Below, piece by piece: positions 42,433 to 51,272 of a stretch of 64,000 nt of DNA. The notes beneath the pieces are model-generated. The model saw only the letters and a program-made list of their open reading frames with translations. It was not told where the DNA came from and did not search any database. Origin of the DNA: Bradyrhizobium sp. 164 (GTDB lineage Bacteria > Pseudomonadota > Alphaproteobacteria > Rhizobiales > Xanthobacteraceae); the NCBI RefSeq assembly GCF_023073715.1, contig NZ_JADPKA010000110.1:186001-250000 (forward strand), in the 5' to 3' direction. The position numbers and the translations under genes are program-made. How positions within the stretch are numbered: position 1 is the first letter of the stretch; every line of letters begins with the position of its first letter.

Positions 42433-43896
42433 ATGATTCGCATTTCGACGATCTTCATCGCCATCTGCATGGTTCTGGTCGCGGCCTCGCTCGGGCTTGT
42501 GCTCTATTCGGTCGCCGGCATCAGCGGAACCGAATCCGCGATCGTGGCGCTGACCTTCCTGATCCTCTACAACGCGGTATCGATGCGGCTGCGCGACCGC
42601 AGCGACGTCGGCGGCCAGATCGCCGACCTTTCGCGCGGCACCGCCGACCTCGCGCGCCAGGTGGCCGAGTTCGGCCGCCGGTTAGCTGCAATCGAGGGAC
42701 GCATCGCCTCGTCCAATTCGACCAACGCCGAGCGCATCCAGTCGGTGGTCGGCGAGATCAACGAACTCGGCGGACTGGTCAGGCAGCTCGCCACCACCGT
42801 CTCGGCCCATGAAGACCTGCTGGCTGGCGGCGCTCCGGTATCAGCCGCAAGCCCGGTCGAGAAACAGGAGCCCGCGCCGCTCGACCTGAGCGCGACGATC
42901 GAAGAGCGGCCGGCTGACCCGTCACCGCTGGCCGTTGCGCCTCCACCCCCGGCAGCGCAGCCGCGGCCTGCACAGACGGTCCCGGCCCAGCTCGCCAACG
43001 GCCGCAACCAGACCCAATTGTTGGCGACGCTGCGCAACGCGATCGAGGAAAACCGCATCGATATCTTCCTCCAGCCGATGGTGACGCTGCCGCAGCGCAA
43101 GGTGCGGTTCTACGAGGCCGTGACGCGCCTGCGCGATGAGCGCGATCAGCTGATCGCCGCTGAGGAGTTCATCAGCATCGCCGAGGCCTCCGGGCTGATC
43201 GGGCGCATCGACAACATGGTGATGCTGCGCTGTGTGCAGGTGCTGCGGCGCCTGATGGTGCGCAACAAGGATGTCGGCGTGTTCTGCAACGTCGCGGCCT
43301 CCACGCTCGGCAATTCCACCACCTTCGCGCAATGTCTCGACTTCCTTGAAGCCAACCGGGCGCTTGCGCCCTCGCTGGTGCTGGAGTTCAAGCAGTCGAC
43401 CTTCCGTAACCTCGGTCCGGCCGAGACCGAGAATCTCGCCGCGCTCGCCCAGCGCGGCTTCCGCTTCTCGATCGACCATGTCACGGATTTGCGCATCGAG
43501 CCGCGCGAGCTCGCCGACCGCGGCGTGCGCTTCATCAAGGTGCCGGCCACGCTGCTGCTCGATCCGAAGCAGGCCTCGGCCTCGGACATCCACCCGTCCG
43601 ACCTCTCCGACCTGCTCGGCCGCTTCGGCATCGACCTGATCGCCGAACGGATCGAGGGCGAGCGCGCGGTGGTCGACCTGCTCGATTATGACGTGCGGTT
43701 CGGCCAGGGCTTTTTGTTCGCACCGCCCCGGCCATTGCGGCCGGAAGGGTCATCTGCTACCGGCGGGGCCTCGCCGACCCCGGCGCAGGACATCCAGGGA
43801 TCCAATGGCTCCGGTACACCCAGCTCAGGCGGGACATCTTCCGCGCCTCCGCCACAGCGTATCATCGGCAACGCGGCGCTCGCGCGCCGCATCTGA
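42433..43896 (+). CDS. membrane-anchored degenerate EAL domain protein, TipF-like
   Basis: A 487-residue protein: two N-terminal membrane helices (residues ~5-50), a coiled coil (~60-130), a Pro-rich linker, and a C-terminal EAL domain. Of the phosphodiesterase residues, Glu228 (EAV), Asn286, Glu318, Lys369, Glu405 and Gln425 are kept, but the DD metal motif is Asp348-His349 and loop 6 is changed, so it probably binds but does not cut cyclic di-GMP. This layout resembles the flagellar positioning receptor TipF of Caulobacter (inference). Confidence 0.78.
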   Translation: MIRISTIFIAICMVLVAASLGLVLYSVAGISGTESAIVALTFLILYNAVSMRLRDRSDVGGQIADLSRGTADLARQVAEFGRRLAAIEGRIASSNSTNAERIQSVVGEINELGGLVRQLATTVSAHEDLLAGGAPVSAASPVEKQEPAPLDLSATIEERPADPSPLAVAPPPPAAQPRPAQTVPAQLANGRNQTQLLATLRNAIEENRIDIFLQPMVTLPQRKVRFYEAVTRLRDERDQLIAAEEFISIAEASGLIGRIDNMVMLRCVQVLRRLMVRNKDVGVFCNVAASTLGNSTTFAQCLDFLEANRALAPSLVLEFKQSTFRNLGPAETENLAALAQRGFRFSIDHVTDLRIEPRELADRGVRFIKVPATLLLDPKQASASDIHPSDLSDLLGRFGIDLIAERIEGERAVVDLLDYDVRFGQGFLFAPPRPLRPEGSSATGGASPTPAQDIQGSNGSGTPSSGGTSSAPPPQRIIGNAALARRI

Positions 43897-43911
43897 TCGG
43901 CCGCACGCATC

Positions 43912-44766
43912 ATGACGACGCTGCATTTTGTCGAAAGCCTGCGCGAGCTCGTGGGTGGCGTCGACGTCGTACTCAGCGACATCTGGGGCGTGGTCCATAA
44001 CGGTCTCGAATCCTTCCCCGAAGCCTGCGAGGCGCTGCATACCTATCGCAGCCGCGGCGGTACGGTGATCCTGATTACCAACGCACCGCGCCCGGCCGAC
44101 TCCGTGCAACGGCAATTGCGCAAGCTCGGCGTCGCGGACGAGACCTATGACGCGATCGTCTCGTCAGGCGACCTGACGCGGCTCTATGTCGCCGAGCATC
44201 CCGGCCGCAAGATGTTCTGGCTCGGCCCCGAGCGCGACAACTCGATTTATCGGGGCCTCGATGCGACGACCGCGCCGCTGGAGCAAGCCGATTACATCGT
44301 CTGCACCGGTCTCTATGACGACGAGACCGAGACGGCGGAAGACTATCGCGCAATGATGCTGAAGGCGCGCGAGCGCAAGCTGACGCTGGTGTGTGCCAAC
44401 CCTGACATCGTGGTCGAACGCGGCGACCGGCTGATCTACTGCGCCGGCGCCATCGCCGAGCTCTATCGTGAGCTCGGAGGCGAGGTGATCTTCTACGGCA
44501 AGCCGCACCGGCCGATCTATGAGCGCGCGATGGCGCTCGCCTGTGAACGCCAGGGCCACCCGATCGACCGGCGGAAGGTGCTGGCGATCGGTGATTCCGT
44601 CCGCACCGATCTCACCGGCGCGCGCGAGTTCGGCATCGACTGCCTGTTCGTCACCCGCGGCATTCATGCCGAAGAGTTCGAGGGCCTCGACCAGCTCGAC
44701 CCGGCGTCCGTGATGGAATTGTTCGGCCATCCGCCGAAGGCGCTGATGCGCGAATTGAAGTGGTAG
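43912..44766 (+). CDS. HAD hydrolase, TIGR01459 family
   Basis: A 284-residue HAD type IIA protein. The nucleophile is Asp23 in LSDIWGVVHNG; the usual second Asp of motif I is Trp, which is typical of this family. Motif II ITNAPRP, motif III Lys in FYGKPHRPIY and motif IV GDSVRTDLTGA are present. The substrate, perhaps a sugar phosphate, is unknown. It begins 15 bases after the EAL gene, so the two may be co-transcribed. Confidence 0.88.
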   Translation: MTTLHFVESLRELVGGVDVVLSDIWGVVHNGLESFPEACEALHTYRSRGGTVILITNAPRPADSVQRQLRKLGVADETYDAIVSSGDLTRLYVAEHPGRKMFWLGPERDNSIYRGLDATTAPLEQADYIVCTGLYDDETETAEDYRAMMLKARERKLTLVCANPDIVVERGDRLIYCAGAIAELYRELGGEVIFYGKPHRPIYERAMALACERQGHPIDRRKVLAIGDSVRTDLTGAREFGIDCLFVTRGIHAEEFEGLDQLDPASVMELFGHPPKALMRELKW

Positions 44767-44772
44767 AAATAT

Positions 44773-44935
44773 CGTGCCCGGGACGCCATAAGCGCGTTTA
44801 CGCGCGTGTTCGACGCGCTATGGCGAAGCGCGCAGAGCGACGGCCCAGACGCCGCAAGTGAAGTCGTGGATAGACTGGGTCCCGGCTCAGCGTCGCGTCA
44901 CTGATGTGCCGCGCCTTGTCCGGGGACGCCAAAGT
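44773..44935. repeat. degenerate palindromic intergenic element
   Basis: Several inverted pairs (GCCCGGGACGCCATAAGCGCG, CGCGCTATGGCG, GGGTCCCGGC and CTTGTCCGGGGACGCCA) fill the space between the convergent HAD and CheY-like genes. Similar to other repeats in this window, but more eroded. Confidence 0.4.
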
Positions 44936-44938
44936 GCC

Positions 44939-45334
44939 TTACGCGCTTGCCATGTCCGGGAAGACCGCCTCGATCTTGGTCTTCAGCGTCGCCGCGTTGA
45001 ACGGCTTGACGATGTAGTTGTTCACGCCGGCCTTCTTGGCTGCGATCACGTTCTCGGTCTTGGACTCGGCCGTGATCATGATGAAGGGCGTGGTGGCAAG
45101 GTTCGGATCCGCGCGCACTTCGCGCAGGAGGTCGTAACCCGTCATCGGCTCCATGTTCCAGTCGGAGATCACGAGCCCGTACTTCTTACCGCGCATCTTG
45201 TTCAGCGCTGCCGAACCGTCGCTGGCATCATCGATATTCTCGAAGCCAAGCTGCTTCAGCAGATTCCTGATGATACGGATCATGGTGCTGTAGTCATCCA
45301 CCACCAGAACCGGCATCGACAAATCAACCGCCAT
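44939..45334 (-). CDS. CheY-like single-domain response regulator
   Basis: A 131-residue receiver domain alone: acidic pocket Asp13-Asp14, phospho-acceptor Asp58 (ISDWNMEPMTG), Thr88 and Lys110. The sequence around Asp58 is typical of alphaproteobacterial CheY proteins. No chemotaxis genes lie nearby, so it is an orphan here. TTGGGGGAGTCGAG before the ATG is a strong ribosome-binding site. Confidence 0.9.
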   Translation of the reverse strand: MAVDLSMPVLVVDDYSTMIRIIRNLLKQLGFENIDDASDGSAALNKMRGKKYGLVISDWNMEPMTGYDLLREVRADPNLATTPFIMITAESKTENVIAAKKAGVNNYIVKPFNAATLKTKIEAVFPDMASA

Positions 45335-45562
45335 CTCGACTCCCCCAACGCAAACGCAGGAATATTACGACCGGACCTGCCAAGCGAAGCCCGGCAGTTC
45401 CACGCCTCAAGGAGTAGCATCAAGGCGTTAAACAGCCCGTTAACTGCGGACGCCGCCAACGGACTGAAATCGTGTTCGATGTCCGGCTCCGCCCGCTTGA
45501 CTTGGTCAGGTCGGTCGAGCCACGGTCCGGCCCGGTCCTGCCCCGGTTCGAGAATTCCCCTG

Positions 45563-46534
45563 ATGGCCTCGCCTTTTACCGTCATCCGCGACACAACGCC
45601 GGATTCCGCGATTCCGCGGGGTGCAGTGGTCGCCATGGGCAATTTCGACGGCGTTCATCTCGGCCATCGAGCCGTGATCACGGCCGCCCTGGAAATGGGC
45701 CGGGCGCATGGCCGCCCTGCGCTGGCATTGACCTTCGAGCCGCATCCGCGGCGGTTTTTCAGCCCCAACACCCCACAATTCCGCCTGACGGACGAGCGGG
45801 CCAAGCTGCGGCTTTTGGCCGGCACCGGCCTTGCCGGTGCCGTGGTCATGACCTTCGACAAGGCGCGCGCCGGAACCAGCGCGCAAGATTTCATACACCA
45901 TGACCTGATCGGCCGGCTCGGCGTCAGCGGAATTGCCGTCGGCTACGACTTCCATTTCGGCAAGGGTCGCGTCGGCTCGCCGAGCCTGCTGGTCAACGAG
46001 GCGCCCCGGCTCGGCATCGAGGTCGACGTGCAACCCCATATCGATATCGACGAGCGGCCGGTCTCCTCCAGCGCGATCCGGATCGCGCTCGCCGAGGGGC
46101 AACTCGATGAAGCCACCACCATGCTGGGTGCTCCCTGGTTCATCACCGGCGAGGTGATCCACGGCGAGAAGCGCGGCCGCGACCTTGGCTATCCCACCGC
46201 CAACATCCGCCTGGACGCCAATTGCGGACTCAAGCACGGCATCTATGCCGTGCGGGTCGGCCGCGGCGCCGAGCGCCTCGACGGCGTGGCGAGTTTCGGC
46301 TGCCGCCCGACCTTCGACAATGGCGCGCCGCTGCTCGAAATCTTCCTGTTCGACTTCAAGGGCGATCTTTACGGGCAGGTGCTCGACTGCGCTTTCGTCG
46401 GCTTCATCCGCGAAGAGCTGAAATTCGACAGCCTGGAGGCCCTGATCCGCCAGATGGACGACGATTCCGCCCGCGCCCGCGCCATGTTGGCCGCCGCCCC
46501 GGATGCGTTTCCGAAGCTTGGCGTGATCGATTGA
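45563..46534 (+). CDS. ribF: bifunctional riboflavin kinase/FAD synthetase
   Basis: A 323-residue enzyme that turns riboflavin into FMN and then FAD. The N-terminal FAD synthetase has GNFDGVHLGH and YDFHFGKGRVG; the C-terminal riboflavin kinase begins GEVIHGEKRGRDLGYPTANI. The frame is open far upstream, but ATG 45563 gives the family length. It is followed by ileS and lspA, an order common in proteobacteria. Confidence 0.95.
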   Translation: MASPFTVIRDTTPDSAIPRGAVVAMGNFDGVHLGHRAVITAALEMGRAHGRPALALTFEPHPRRFFSPNTPQFRLTDERAKLRLLAGTGLAGAVVMTFDKARAGTSAQDFIHHDLIGRLGVSGIAVGYDFHFGKGRVGSPSLLVNEAPRLGIEVDVQPHIDIDERPVSSSAIRIALAEGQLDEATTMLGAPWFITGEVIHGEKRGRDLGYPTANIRLDANCGLKHGIYAVRVGRGAERLDGVASFGCRPTFDNGAPLLEIFLFDFKGDLYGQVLDCAFVGFIREELKFDSLEALIRQMDDDSARARAMLAAAPDAFPKLGVID

Positions 46535-46736
46535 GCCTGAAACCGGGCCACCCCAACCTTTGCGCTTCCCCCGTCCGGCTGCTATGGAGAGCCCATGTTT
46601 GCGCGGCGCATCATAGGGATTAGCGGCCCGGCTTCCGCCTGAGCCTTCGGCTCGGCGCAAGACCGGGATGTGTCGTCTCACCCCGCGATTCCCTATCGCC
46701 ATCCGTTTCCCGCGCCCTTCCGAGCCAGTCAGCCTC

Positions 46737-49700
46737 ATGTCCGAAAAGCCGCAAAAGTCGCAAAAGTCTGAAATCAAAGACTATTCGAAAACCCTGTTCC
46801 TGCCGCAGACCGAATTCCCGATGCGCGCCGGCCTGCCGCAGCGGGAGCCGGAGATCCTCAAGCGCTGGTATGAGATCGGCCTCTACGAGAAGCTGCGCGA
46901 GAGTGCGAAGGGCCGCGCAAAATTCGTGCTGCATGACGGCCCGCCCTACGCCAACGGCAACATCCATATCGGCACGGCGCTGAACAAGATCCTGAAGGAT
47001 CTCGTCACCAAGAGCCAGCAGATGCTCGGCTTCGATTCCAACTACGTGCCGGGCTGGGACTGCCACGGCCTGCCGATCGAGTGGAAGGTCGAGGAAGAGC
47101 ACTATCGCAAGAAGGGCAAGCAGAAGCCCGACTTCCGCGATAGTGCCGCAATGATCGACTTCCGCAAGGAATGTCGCGCCTATGCCACGCATTGGCTCGG
47201 CGTGCAGCGCGAGGAATTCAAGCGCTTGGGGGTGATCGGCGACTGGGACCATCCCTACGCCACGATGAGCTATCCCGCCGAAGCCCAGATCGCGCGCGAG
47301 CTGATGAAGTTTGCCGCCAACGGCACGCTCTATCGCGGCTCCAAGCCGGTGATGTGGAGCGTGGTCGAGAAGACCGCGCTGGCCGAAGCCGAAGTGGAGT
47401 ACGAGGACTACACATCGGACACGGTGTGGGTGAAGTTTCCGGTGACCTCGCCCGCGCACGGTGCGCTCGCCTCCGCAAGCATCGTGATCTGGACCACGAC
47501 GCCATGGACGCTGCCGGGTAACCGCGCCATCTCGTTCTCGCCGAAGATCGGCTATGGCCTCTACAAGGTGACGGACGCGCCCGCCGACAATTGGGCCAAG
47601 CCCGGCGATCTCCTCATCCTCGCCGATGCGCTCGCTGCAGAAGTCTTTAAGCAGGCGCGCGTGACGGCCTATGAGAAGGTCCGCGACGTCCCCGGCGACA
47701 CCATGGATGCGATCGAGTGTACCCATCCGCTGAAGGGCCTCGCCGGCGGCTACGACTTCATCGTGCCGCTCTTGCCCGGCGACCACGTCACGGATGACAC
47801 CGGCACCGGGTTCGTGCACACGGCACCCGGCCATGGCCGCGAGGACTTCGACGCATGGACGGCGCAGGCGCGCGATCTCGATGCGCGCGGCATCAACACC
47901 GCGATCCCCTATACCGTCGATGAGAACGGCGCCTACACCGATCATGCGCCGGGCTTTGCCGGCAAGCGCGTCATCAACGACAAGGGCGAGAAGGGCGACG
48001 CCAACGAGGCCGTGATCAAGGCGCTCGTCGAAAGAGGCATGCTGCTCGCGCGCGGTCGGCTGAAGCATCAATACCCGCACTCCTGGCGCTCCAAGAAGCC
48101 GGTGATCTTCCGCAACACGCCGCAATGGTTCATCGCGATGGACAAGGATGTTGCCGCTGACGGCAACACCAAGTCCGGCGACACGCTGCGCGCCCGCGCG
48201 CTGCACGCGATCTCGGTGACGCAATGGGTGCCGCCGTCCGGCGAGAATCGCATCAACGGCATGATCGAGGCCCGCCCGGATTGGGTGGTCTCGCGCCAAC
48301 GCGCCTGGGGCGTGCCGATCGCCGTGTTCGTGCGCGAGAAGGGCGACGGCTCGGCCGAGATCCTCCAGGACGAGGCCGTCAATGCGCGCATTGGGCAAGC
48401 ATTCGAGAACGAAGGCGCGGACGCCTGGTATGCGAAGGGAGCGCGCGAGCGCTTCCTCGGGCCCCGCGCCAACGAAGACTGGCAGAAGGTCGACGACATT
48501 CTCGACGTCTGGTTCGATTCAGGCTCGACGCACGCCTTTGTGCTCGAAGACCCCGTACATTTCCCTGGCCTTGCCGGCATCAGGCGCAAGGTCGACGGCG
48601 GCACCGACACGGTGATGTATCTCGAAGGCTCGGACCAGCATCGTGGCTGGTTCCACTCATCGCTGCTGGAGAGCTGCGGCACGCGCGGTCGCGCGCCCTA
48701 TGACATCGTGCTGACCCACGGCTTCACCCAGGCCGAGGACGGCCGCAAGATGTCGAAGTCGCTCGGCAACACCATTGAGCCGCAGGCCGTCATCAAGGAA
48801 TCCGGCGCCGACATCCTGAGACTCTGGGTTGCGTCCTGCGACTACACCGACGACCAGCGCATCGGCCCCGAGATCCTGAAGAACACCGTCGAGACCTATC
48901 GCAAGCTCCGTAACACCGTGCGCTGGATGCTGGGTACGCTGCATCACTACAAGCCGGCCGACGCAATCGAGCCCGCCGAGATGCCGGAACTGGAGCGCTT
49001 GATGCTGCACGAGCTCGCGGTGCGCGCCGCCGCGATCGGCAAGGCCTATCGGGAGTTCGACTACAAGACGGTGGTCGCTATCCTGTCCGCCTTCCTCAAC
49101 AGCGAGCTGTCAGCGTTCTATTTCGACATCCGCAAGGACACGCTCTATTGCGACCCGCCGTCCTCGCTGACGCGCAAAGCGGCGCTGACGACCATCGACC
49201 TGTTGTGCGCCTCGATCCTGAAATGGCTGGCGCCGATCCTGAGCTTCACCGCGGAGGAAGCCTGGCGCATGTACCGGCCGAACGCTGAGCCCTCGGTGCA
49301 TCTGACGCTGTTTCCTGATGGCCTCGAGAATCTCCGCGACGACAAGCTCGCCGCCAACTGGGAGACGATCCGCAACGTGCGCCGCGTCGTCACCGGCGCA
49401 CTCGAGCTCGAACGCGCCGCCAAGAACATCGGCTCCTCGCTCGAGGCCTCGCCGGTGATCTATGTCGCCGACCGGGCCATGCTGGCGACGTTGTTCGACG
49501 TCGATCTCGCCGAAGTCTGCATCACCTCGAACTACGAGGTGCGCGAGGGCGAGGCGCCGGCTTCCGCGTTCCGTCTCGATGCCGTGCCGGGCGTCGCAGT
49601 CGTCGTCGAGAAGGCGGTCGGCACCAAGTGCGCCCGCTCCTGGAAGATCTCAACGGCAGTGGGCGAAGACGCTGAATACCCCGACGTCACCCCGCGCGAC

Positions 49701-49745
49701 GCCAAGGCGCTGCGCGAATGGAAGGCGCTGGGGGTGGCGGTCTGA
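46737..49745 (+). CDS. ileS: isoleucyl-tRNA synthetase
   Basis: A 1002-residue class I synthetase with HIGT near residue 77 and KMSKS at 671-675, the editing CP1 domain (TTTPWTLPGNRAIS, GHGREDF), and the WVSR/DWVVSRQRAWGVP block. The C-terminus ends without the cysteine zinc cluster seen in some IleRS proteins. ATG 46737 starts MSEKPQKSQKSEIKDYSKTL. Confidence 0.97.
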   Translation: MSEKPQKSQKSEIKDYSKTLFLPQTEFPMRAGLPQREPEILKRWYEIGLYEKLRESAKGRAKFVLHDGPPYANGNIHIGTALNKILKDLVTKSQQMLGFDSNYVPGWDCHGLPIEWKVEEEHYRKKGKQKPDFRDSAAMIDFRKECRAYATHWLGVQREEFKRLGVIGDWDHPYATMSYPAEAQIARELMKFAANGTLYRGSKPVMWSVVEKTALAEAEVEYEDYTSDTVWVKFPVTSPAHGALASASIVIWTTTPWTLPGNRAISFSPKIGYGLYKVTDAPADNWAKPGDLLILADALAAEVFKQARVTAYEKVRDVPGDTMDAIECTHPLKGLAGGYDFIVPLLPGDHVTDDTGTGFVHTAPGHGREDFDAWTAQARDLDARGINTAIPYTVDENGAYTDHAPGFAGKRVINDKGEKGDANEAVIKALVERGMLLARGRLKHQYPHSWRSKKPVIFRNTPQWFIAMDKDVAADGNTKSGDTLRARALHAISVTQWVPPSGENRINGMIEARPDWVVSRQRAWGVPIAVFVREKGDGSAEILQDEAVNARIGQAFENEGADAWYAKGARERFLGPRANEDWQKVDDILDVWFDSGSTHAFVLEDPVHFPGLAGIRRKVDGGTDTVMYLEGSDQHRGWFHSSLLESCGTRGRAPYDIVLTHGFTQAEDGRKMSKSLGNTIEPQAVIKESGADILRLWVASCDYTDDQRIGPEILKNTVETYRKLRNTVRWMLGTLHHYKPADAIEPAEMPELERLMLHELAVRAAAIGKAYREFDYKTVVAILSAFLNSELSAFYFDIRKDTLYCDPPSSLTRKAALTTIDLLCASILKWLAPILSFTAEEAWRMYRPNAEPSVHLTLFPDGLENLRDDKLAANWETIRNVRRVVTGALELERAAKNIGSSLEASPVIYVADRAMLATLFDVDLAEVCITSNYEVREGEAPASAFRLDAVPGVAVVVEKAVGTKCARSWKISTAVGEDAEYPDVTPRDAKALREWKALGVAV

Positions 49746-49755
49746 CCGGCCAGCC

Positions 49756-50250
49756 ATGACCCCGCTGCGCGCCGGCATCCTCACGGCCATGGTCACGCTG
49801 GTGGCCGACCAGGCCTCTAAACTTTGGCTGTTGAACGTGTTCGATCTCGCCCATCGCGGCGCGGTCCGGGTAACGCCGTTCTTCGATTTGGTGCTGGCCT
49901 GGAACATCGGCATCAGCTTCGGCTGGCTCCAGAACGACAGCCAGGCGGCGCAGCTCGCGCTGATGGCCGTGAAAGGTATCGCGGTGGTCGCGCTGGCGAT
50001 CTGGATGGCCCGCTCCCACACCCTCCTTGCCACGATCGCGCTCGGCCTGATCATCGGCGGCGCCATCGGCAATGGCATTGACCGCCTGGCCTATGGCGCG
50101 GTGGTGGATTTCGCCCTGTTTCACATCGAGATTGGCGGAAATATCTATGATTGGTACGTGTTTAACCTCGCCGACGTGGCCATCGTTGCTGGGGTGGCGG
50201 CGCTATTGTATGATTCCTTCTTGGGGGTACCCGCCGCAAAAGCGCCCTGA
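49756..50250 (+). CDS. lspA: lipoprotein signal peptidase
   Basis: A 164-residue four-helix membrane aspartyl protease that cuts signal peptides of lipoproteins after Lgt action. Conserved blocks: DQASKLWLL, WNIGISFGWL, and the two catalytic Asp motifs GNGIDRLAYGAVVDF and FNLADVAIVAG. It begins 10 bases after ileS, the usual ileS-lspA pair. Confidence 0.95.
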   Translation: MTPLRAGILTAMVTLVADQASKLWLLNVFDLAHRGAVRVTPFFDLVLAWNIGISFGWLQNDSQAAQLALMAVKGIAVVALAIWMARSHTLLATIALGLIIGGAIGNGIDRLAYGAVVDFALFHIEIGGNIYDWYVFNLADVAIVAGVAALLYDSFLGVPAAKAP

Positions 50251-50344
50251 TCCCGGCCGATACGACCGGCGGGTGGAACCCGCTTTTGCGAGGGTCAAGC
50301 CGCGTGCGAGCGGCAATCTGCCACAATATGGAACAGGTATGGTG

Positions 50345-51067
50345 ATGCGCAGCTCGAAGACCAGCGGTTCGATGGTTCGAGACCCCCAACGAGGGTTCTG
50401 GCGGGCATTGAAATTGTCCGCAGTCGCGCTCGGCATCGGTCTCGTCATGTCGTCCGGCGCCGCCCGCGCCGGTGACGACGACGAGGACGACGACATGACT
50501 TTCGAAGAGAAGCTCATCGACAATCTGATGTCCGGCATCGGCGCCAAGAGCATGGAGAAGCCCGGCATCGAGTACCGCGAGCGTTCGCCGCTGGTCGTGC
50601 CGCCCAAGCTCGACCTGCCGCCGCCCGCCGCAACCCAGGCCAAGAATGCGCCGAACTGGCCGAAGGACCCTGACGAGAAACGCCGCAAGGAAGCCATTGC
50701 CGCGCGGAAGAAGGCCAACAAGGCGCAGGAGAGCTGGCAAGCCGCTCAGCCGCTGTCGCCCGCCGAGATGAAGGCCGGCCAGGTCGCCGCGGCCCCCCGC
50801 ACCAGCAACGATCCGATTCAGCCGGGCACGAACGGCAACCCGTCGCTGATGCCGGCCGAGCTCGGCTATTCCGGCGGTCTCTGGGGCATGTTCAAGGGCA
50901 ACAGCTCGGAAGAGAAGGCATTCACCAGCGAGCCGCCGCGCCAATCGCTCGTCGAGCCTCCGCCGGGTTATCAGACGCCGTCGCCGAACTACGCCTATGG
51001 CTCCGGACCGGACAAGTCGCGGCGGACCTATTTCGACATCATGTCGGGCAAGGACAAGGAACAATAG
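50345..51067 (+). CDS. secreted Pro-rich protein of unknown function
   Basis: About 240 residues with an N-terminal signal sequence (ALKLSAVALGIGLVMSSGAARA) followed by an acidic patch (GDDDEDDDMTFEEKLIDNLM) and a long Pro/Ala/Lys-rich, probably disordered region ending SGKDKEQ. ATG 50345 or 50339 are both possible. It sits between lspA and two M16 peptidase genes in the same direction, the conserved neighbourhood seen in related bacteria (inference). Confidence 0.75.
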   Translation: MRSSKTSGSMVRDPQRGFWRALKLSAVALGIGLVMSSGAARAGDDDEDDDMTFEEKLIDNLMSGIGAKSMEKPGIEYRERSPLVVPPKLDLPPPAATQAKNAPNWPKDPDEKRRKEAIAARKKANKAQESWQAAQPLSPAEMKAGQVAAAPRTSNDPIQPGTNGNPSLMPAELGYSGGLWGMFKGNSSEEKAFTSEPPRQSLVEPPPGYQTPSPNYAYGSGPDKSRRTYFDIMSGKDKEQ

Positions 51068-51272
51068 CGTTCCCGTCGCGCCGCGACGTCCTGCCAGAAC
51101 CGAACCCTGCGCCGGCGACTCGTGCACGCCGGACGCGGTTCCCGAATTGCCGATCAGTAGCTTGCCTACGCGTTGAGTTCTCTGCTTCGTGACGCGAAGC
51201 CTCAGCCGCACGGTGTACCATGCCGTGCCTCCGAGCCGGAGATCCGGACCTCGGCCTGTCATAAGGATCATG

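Noticed and set aside
46620..48398. A 592-codon minus-strand frame opposite ileS
   Set aside because: It covers the IleRS catalytic core on the other strand and contains no recognisable domain.
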